Shown piece after piece: positions 58,331 through 64,000 of a stretch of DNA of 64,000 nucleotides; the first letter of the stretch is position 1, and each line of letters opens with the position of its first letter. This DNA is from Boswellia sacra (lineage: Eukaryota; Streptophyta; Magnoliopsida; Sapindales; Burseraceae), in assembly GCA_013180625.2 (NCBI GenBank), contig SNVD02014099.1:620001-684000 (forward strand). Reading direction: 5' to 3'. The notes beneath the pieces were generated by a model. The model saw nothing but the letters and a program-made list of their open reading frames with translations, did no database searches and was not told where the DNA came from. The translations under genes and the position numbers were made by a program.

Positions 58331-61300
58331 ATAGACTTTGGAGCCTCGTCTCACATGACTGGTAATGATTCTCTTTTTAGTTCATTTATCCTTTCTAACA
58401 AACAGTCATCAGTCATTCTTGCTGATGGTTCTAAAACCCAAGTACAAAGGTCTGGAACCATTCGTACATCTGGTTTTCATTTATCTTCGGTGTTACATGT
58501 TCCTAGATTTCCTATTAATCTTTTATCTGTTAGCCAGTTAACTAAGAATTTAAATTGCTCAGTCACTTTTTTTCCATCCTATTGTATTTTTCAAGATCTT
58601 GGTACGAGGAAGATGATTGTTGGCGGGCATGAAAAGAATGGTGTTTATCACTTGTTTGAAGCACTTTCGTCCTCTCATACAGTTCTTGTTTCTTCTGTCT
58701 CTCTAGGACAATGGCATTATCGTTTAGGTCACCCTTCAAATAAATTGCTTCAGCACATGGGGTTTTCTAGTTCAACTCAAATTGAATATGAGTCTTGTCA
58801 GTTAGGTAAACATTCTCTTTTTTTGTTTCATAGTCGAGTCAGTAAAATTAGTGATCCACCGTTTGATTTGGTTCACTCAGATGTATAGGGTCCTTGTCGA
58901 GTTACCAACAGTCATGGGTTTAAATATTTTGTATCCTTTGTGGATGATCATTCTAGAGTTACTTGGTTGTATCTGTTAAAAGATCGATCTGAGATCCTTA
59001 GTATGTTTCAAATATTTTACAATAAAATAAAGACTCAGTTTGATATTTCTATTAAAGTTTTACATTATGATAATGCTTTAGAATATACTTCTTCCTCATT
59101 ATCTACTTTTTGTAGCACTAATGGGATCTTACATCAAACATCATGTGCTTACACCCCTCAATAGAATGGAGTTGTTGAGCGAAAAAATAGACATTTGTTA
59201 GATGTGGCTCGAACTTTGTTATTTCATATGAAAGTCCCATCAAAATATTGGAGGGAAGCTTTACTTACTGTCTGTTACCTCATTAATCGGGTTCCTTATT
59301 CTGTTCTTCATTTTCAATCTCTGTACTACATCTTATTCCCTAATCAACCTGCTTTTCCTCTTCCTCCTCGTATTTTTGGTTGTGTTTGTTTTGTCCATCT
59401 TCATAGGGTTTCTGATAAACTGTCTCATCGGTCCACCAAATGTATTTTTCTTGGGTATTCTAGAACTCAGAAAGGTTACAAATGTCTTGACCCTTGCTTG
59501 GGAAAAACTTTTGTCAGTGCAGATGTCACCTTTTTTGAGTCCACACCATATTTTTCATCGAGTGGTTCTAGACTTGATATTGGTCTAGTTGATTCTCTAA
59601 TACCGGTGTCAGTTCTACTGTGTCCCTCTACTCCACCATTCCTATATTCTAGGCGAAAACCACATCAATCCCGTGCTACACAAGACGATTTACCACTTAC
59701 TGCTCTGCCTGTCACTCAAGCATCTGCTTCTACTCTAGATCCAACTCCTCCTACAAATGGGTATTCCGATCTTGATCTTCCTATTGCTCTTCGCAAAGTT
59801 ACTAGAAATTGTCAGAGGTATCCTATCTCTCAGTTTGTCTCCTTTAATGCCTTATCATTGTCTGCTCATTCTTTTGCTTTGAGTTTGTCTGTGGTTTCTA
59901 TTCCTAAAAATTACCAGGAAGCTTTGGCTCATCTTGGCTGGAGAAAAGCTATGGAAGATGAGATGTCAGTTCTCTATGATCGTGGTACATGGGAGTTACA
60001 AAAATTACTAGATGGTAAAGAAGTGGTCGGTTGTCGTTGGGTCTTTGTTATCAAATATCATCCTGATGGTACTATTGAACGCTTAAAAGCTTGTCTTGTT
60101 ACTAAAGGGTACACTCAAACTTATAGTGTTGAATATGTTGAGACTTTTTCTCCTATTGCCAGGCTCAATTCAGTCCGCACTCTCATTTCTCTCGTTGTGT
60201 TTTTTGGCTGGCCCCTCTTCCAGCTAGATGTCAAAAATGCCTTCTTGTATGGTGATTTACACGAAGAAGTTTATATGGAGCAAGCACCGGGATTTGTTAC
60301 TCGGGGGGAGTTAACCACCTCTGTTTGTAAGTTAAAGAAGGCTATTTATGGTCTGAAGCAGTCACCTAGAGCCTGGTTTGAAAAATTGAGTGGCGTTTTG
60401 GCTTTGATCAACTTCTCCCGTTGTCAATCTAATCACTCAGTGTTTGTTAAACATACAAGATCAGGTATTGTTATACTTGTAGTGTATGTAGATGATATCA
60501 TTGTGACTGGGAGTGATTCTAATGGCATAGAAGAAGTGAAAAGACAGCTAAAGACACATTTTCAAACAAAAGACTTGGGACAACTTAGATACTTTCTTGG
60601 TATTGAAGTTTTAAGGAGTAAAGAATGTATCATTTTGTCTTAGAGAAAGTATGTGTAAGACTTACTTGATGAGACAAGTATGTTAGGGTCTAAGCCAATA
60701 GAGACCCCTATGGATCCTAATGTAATATTGGATGGTGATAGCAGTCTAGATTTTGAAGATAAGAAAAGATATAGAAGTTTTGTGAGAAAGTTGATTTATC
60801 TTACTATCACTAGATCTGATATTACTTTTGTAGTAGGAGCAGTTAGTCAGTATATGCAAAATCCAAAGAAGATCCATTGGGAGGCGGTGTTTAGAATTTT
60901 ACGATATTTAAAACAGTCCGTTGGTAAAGGAATTCTTTACAAGAAAGGTAAAGAGTTGGATATTGTTGGCTATTCTAATGCTAATAGGGCTGGATCCAAA
61001 ACTGATAGGAAGTCCACAAGTGGTTATTGTACTTTCTTGAGAGGCAATCTAGTGATTGGAAAAGCAAGAAACAAAATGTAGTTGTAAGATCCAGTGCAAA
61101 GGCAGGTATCGTGCTATGGTTCATACAACACGTGAGATTATGTGGGTCAAGAATTTTTTAACTGAGATTGGAATTGATTTCAAAAAGCCATAAAAAATGT
61201 TTTGTGATAATATGGCTGCAACATATATGGCTAGCAATCCAGTTTTTCATGAAAGAACTAAACACATTGAAGTAAATTATCACTTTGTTCGTGAGGCTGT

Positions 61301-61437
61301 AATGAGTGGAGAGATTATTACTCCTTATGTTAAGTCTGAAGACCAAATTAGAGATCTTTTTACCAAGGCAGTTCATAAAGGAGGTTTTCTTCATTTATGT
61401 TCCAAGTTGGGCATCGAGAATATCTATACTCCAACTT
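58331..61437 (+). pseudogene. Copia pol (PR-INT-RT-RH), broken
   Basis: The protease motif DFGASSHMTG at about 58334 replaces the catalytic D-S-G by D-F-G. The pre-integrase block (WHYRLGHPSN, about 58712), integrase core (FVDDHSRVTWLYLL; YDNALEY; NGVVERKNRHLLDVARTLL, 58940-59220) and a long RT frame open from 59195 to 60643 follow. The RT carries ALAHLGWRKAMEDEM, KNAFLYGDL and VYVDDIIVTGSD. The RT stop at 60641 leads to a further part (60680-61081) and RNase H (MFCDNMAATYMASNPVFHE, 61197 on), ending at 61437. Stops such as DV*GP at about 58886 (usual Trp) and PQ*NG at about 59162 (usual Gln) fit C-to-T decay on either strand. Confidence 0.9.
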
Positions 61438-61446
61438 GAGGGGGAG
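61436..61446 (+). other. Polypurine tract of the KAB1 Copia
   Basis: The purine-rich ttgagggggag directly precedes the 3' LTR start TGTTAAATC. Confidence 0.85.
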
Positions 61447-61615
61447 TGTTAAATCTCTATATAGGAATTTAGGATTGTGTTCCTATTAGATACACATTTG
61501 ATTCTCTCTTTCCTATTTTATTTCTCCTTATTGCACTATATATATGTATACCTCTTTACAATGGAATACATACAAATTTTTCTCCTAAATTCGTTTCTCC
61601 CTCTTTCTATCAACA
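61447..61615 (+). repeat. 3' LTR of the KAB1 Copia
   Basis: TGTTAAATC...ATCAACA, followed at once by the target duplication gttcc and then KAB1 exon sequence. Confidence 0.92.
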
Positions 61616-61731
61616 GTTCCCTTATTGTATTTTCCCGTGAGCACTCCAGAAGCAAGTGGACTCCACGTGGTGAGACCTAGCCCATAGTTATTGTAGAGAG
61701 AGAGGTACTCAGATTCAACCTGTAACCATAC

Positions 61732-63485
61732 TGTTGACCCAGGTATGGCAACCCAAGAGGGGGGCTGAATTGGGTTTTTATTTATAAAAATGAATTTAGA
61801 AAACTTTTCTTGAAAGTTCAAAATTATTTAACTCTTTCTTTGAGAATAAAGGTGAAGAAGATGAAAATATAATACAATCAAGAGAATAGAAATAAAGAAC
61901 AATCACAAGTGCAAGTTAATGTAAAGAGATAGGGATAGAGAGAGTGCAAACTCAATTTACGTGGTTCGCTAAACCTTACCTACATCCACGGGCTTCTAGC
62001 TCCACGAGCTAAGCTTTCCACTAAGTTGTAGAAATCTTTACAACTTGCTTGATGAGCAACCTTACCAAGACTTTTTCTTCCAACTCTTGATAACACCACA
62101 CCAAGAGTTCTTCTTGATGAACAACCTCACCAAGGCAACTTCCTTCAACTTTTGATAACACCACACCAAGAGTTCTTCTTGATGAACAACCTCACCAAGG
62201 CAACTTCCTTCAACTCTTGATAACACCACACCAAGAGTTCTTCTTGATGAACAACCTCACTAAGGAAAGAGTTCTCTCAAGGATAACTTTTATCCTTTAC
62301 AAGATGATCTCACTCTCACCACAATACAAGAACAAAGTAAATTTTTACAACAAAAGTACAACTCTCTTCAAAGAGTAGATAAAGAATATAAAAGCTCTCT
62401 AGACTTGATATTTATCTTGTTTTTTTTGCTTGATAAAATGCTTGTTGAATGCATGGGAGAATGGCTCCTTTTATAGGCAAATGGGATGAACTTAATCAAA
62501 TGAAGACACCAACTACAAATTTTCTACCCACCATAAAAACCATAATCTTTTCTGCCATTTTTGTCAATGTTTTGTTTGAAATTTGAAAATATGCAAAACA
62601 CAAAAATTTGTAAAATTGAATAAGCTTTCCAACGCATCAAGAATCAAGTCATTTGGATATCTGTAGCTTAAGATATGGCCAAAAAACCATTCGGTGCTCA
62701 TATGACTTGATTTTTCTTTCATGTGTTAGTCCACCAACTTGCATGTGTATTATATCGGTTTTATGTTTGAAATTTGAATTTCCTCAAAGAATATGAAATT
62801 TGCTCCATTGAATCATCTTTGCAATGCGATAAGAATCAAGTCATTTGGGTATATCTAACTCAAGATATGGATAAAAAATCATTCAGTGCTTAAATAAGTT
62901 AATTTTTCTTTTCTGTGTTAGTCCATGGAATTGCATGTCAATTATGTCAGCCTTTCGTTTGAAATTTGAATTTCTTCAAAACATATGAAATCTGATTCAT
63001 TAAGTCCTCTTTCCAATGCCATAAGAATCAAGTCATTTTGATTTTTCTAGCTCAAGATATGTCCAAAAGAGTATTTGGTACTCATGTCAGCTGCTTCCAT
63101 TTGTCTTTCAATTTCCATGATGATTTGGACAACCTTACACTTGAAATTTGAATTTCTTTAAAACATATGAAATGTTATAAATTGAGTAAGCTTTCCAAAG
63201 GCTCAAGAATCACATCATTTGGACATCTGTAATGAAATATATGACCAATTGATTGAACATTGCTCATGTGTCACATTCCTTGAATCAAACCTTGTTCTTA
63301 AACTTTGGTGCCTTTAACATGTAGTCTTCTCCTTAGCTTCAACACTTCATTTTAATAAGCCTCTTCTTGATTTTAAAATTATTTCAATGATCTTACTCTT
63401 GCACATAAATAAACATGTTAGTAAATCTCAATTAATCAATGTGTATTGTTATCATCAAAATTATCATGTAGTCTTAGGGTTAACA
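61732..63485 (-). repeat. 3' LTR of second SIRE-like Copia (1754 bp)
   Basis: It begins TGTTGACCC and ends GGGTTAACA, a clean inverted terminus, and aligns with 1295-2979. The 65-bp minisatellite has four units (about 62050-62270), and four blocks of about 190 bp follow (near 62650, 62840, 63030 and 63216) against three in the left copy. Confidence 0.92.
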
Positions 63486-63486
63486 A

Positions 63487-63500
63487 TCTCCCCCTTTTTT
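63487..63500 (-). other. Polypurine tract of second SIRE-like Copia
   Basis: On the minus strand the bases read aaaaaagggggaga immediately before the LTR. This fixes the element's orientation. Confidence 0.85.
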
Positions 63501-63725
63501 ATGATGACAAACCATTGATTGCTTTCAAATAATATCTAAAATAAAGAATGAAAATAAAATAAAGATTAAACAAAAAAATGGCACTTGTTATGAAAATAAG
63601 TAATCCAACTATTTCTCCCCCTTTTGTTATCATCAAAAAGATGTAATCAAATTAACTACTCCCCCTATATATATTCTCCCCCTTAACATAGGCTACCATT
63701 CAAAGATTATCATATTAAAGCAAAA
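63501..63725. other. Spacer between RNase H stop and 3' LTR
   Basis: Non-coding, rich in ctcccc on the plus strand, including repeated polypurine-like tracts (63617-63626; 63659-63666; 63675-63683). Confidence 0.6.
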
Positions 63726-64000
63726 TTAAGACATATCCAACATGCCTAATTCTCTTCTAATTATGCAAAATCTATCTTGACTAAGGGGTTTAGTAAATAT
63801 ATCGGCTAATTGTTTATCGGTGGGAACAAATTATAAAGAAATATTACCTTTTTGCACATGATCTCTAATAAAATGATGTCTAATCTCTATATGCTTAGTC
63901 CTAGAGTGTTGTATGGGATTTTTTGAAATGTTGATGGCACTTGTATTGTCACATTTGATGGGAATATGATCAAATACCACACCATAATCTTTTAAAATTT
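63726..64000 (-). pseudogene. Copia RNase H C-terminus, partial
   Basis: The minus strand reads IPIKCDNTSAINISKNPIQ, HSRTKHIEIRHHFIRDHVQ, DKQLADIFTKPL and LGMLDMS, followed by a stop at 63728-63726. This is the usual end of a SIRE-like Copia polyprotein. One stop (ISL*FVPT, about 63834) replaces a Gln, so this copy is probably inactive although its LTR looks well preserved. The rest of pol is off-window. Confidence 0.88.

Larger units (their letters stand above)
56853..61615 (+). mobile_element. Complete 4.76-kb Copia element inside a KAB1 exon
   Basis: LTRs of about 170 bp (56853-57023; 61447-61615), an iMet-type primer site, gag, pol and a polypurine tract are all present in order. A 5-bp duplication, gttcc, flanks it (56848-56852 and 61616-61620), and the KAB1 codons join across it. 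By hand the LTRs differ at about a dozen sites plus small indels. The small LTRs and the RNase H phrase NPVFHERTKHIEV suggest an Ivana/Oryco- or Ale-like lineage; I leave this open. Confidence 0.93.
55816..61719 (-). pseudogene. KAB1: KAB1-like voltage-gated K+ channel beta subunit, exons split by Copia
   Basis: Reading leftward: an acceptor (ttacag, 61725-61720) starts an exon with [34 protein letters not shown] at 61719-61616. The exon is interrupted by a full Copia (56853-61615) and resumes at 56852 with IPPDNRFALKNYK, ending at 56808 before a GT donor. The next exon, 55980-55816, is exactly 55 codons ([41 protein letters not shown]) between a cttgtag acceptor and a GT donor. KAB proteins are aldo-keto-reductase-fold partners of potassium channels. 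The fifth codon of that exon is TGA where the family has Arg. The upstream exons are beyond the SIRE-like LTR at 61732 and the last exon is not found. It is non-functional. Confidence 0.88.
61732..64000 (-). mobile_element. Second SIRE-like Copia, 3' end (runs off right edge)
   Basis: Reading leftward on the minus strand: the end of RNase H, a spacer, a polypurine tract, and the 3' LTR (61732-63485). It is of the same family as the element at 1-2979. It sits in the upstream intron of the KAB1-like gene, with its LTR border only seven bases from the splice acceptor. The rest of pol, gag and the 5' LTR lie beyond 64000. Confidence 0.9.

Overview
This 64-kb window is plant nuclear DNA, AT-rich and repeat-dominated. 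It is almost certainly from a eudicot: it has an intron-less DYW-class PPR gene, tRNA-iMet-primed Copia and Tekay-type Gypsy retrotransposons, Tat/Athila-type Gypsy, CACTA and hAT DNA transposons, and intron-containing fragments of plant genes. I cannot name the species. Only one host gene looks intact: a mitochondrial RNA-editing-type PPR-DYW protein on the minus strand at 23392-25224. Nearly everything else is transposable-element sequence, much of it nested and broken by stop codons of the C-to-T type expected from methylation decay.

Layout. 1-18054 is a three-level nest. An old minus-strand SIRE-like Copia (10685-18054, continuing off the left edge) was hit by a plus-strand Tekay/Del-type Gypsy (2980-10684). 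The 5' LTR of that Gypsy was then hit by a minus-strand SIRE-like Copia (1-2979) of a different family. 18055-23391 is intergenic, with an AT-rich TIR-like repeat and a 0.6-kb MITE. 23392-25224 is the PPR gene. 25514-31162 holds short non-autonomous elements and a degenerate satellite of about 57 bp. 31163-35056 is a decayed hAT element with a recognisable transposase pseudogene, containing a tiny truncated SINE. A perfect 0.5-kb MITE sits against its end.

36484-41034 is a CACTA element that carries a broken piece of an ABCC (MRP-type) transporter gene, itself interrupted by a solo LTR. 42343-43570 is a hAT element. About 44.4-54.5 kb is a Tat/Athila-like Gypsy remnant (LTR, primer site, gag) split by a 4.8-kb CACTA element with a 141-bp tandem array and by a 2.05-kb hAT element that carries a fragment of the thiamine-salvage gene TH2.

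54491 begins another CACTA terminus. To its right lie exons of a KAB1-like potassium-channel beta-subunit gene (55816-61719, minus). One of these exons is cut in two by a complete 4.76-kb Copia element with intact 5-bp target duplications, and another carries a CGA-to-TGA stop. From 61732 to the right edge is the 3' LTR and RNase H end of another copy of the SIRE-like Copia seen at the left edge.

The recurring theme is duplication of host gene fragments (ABCC, TH2 and probably KAB1) inside DNA transposons, followed by decay. I see no CRISPR array, operon or other prokaryotic system, and no clearly undescribed molecular system. The most notable items are the gene-capturing transposons, the split KAB1 exon and the open-frame tandem arrays. 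All identifications rest on reading the sequence and on remembered family motifs; no database search was run.
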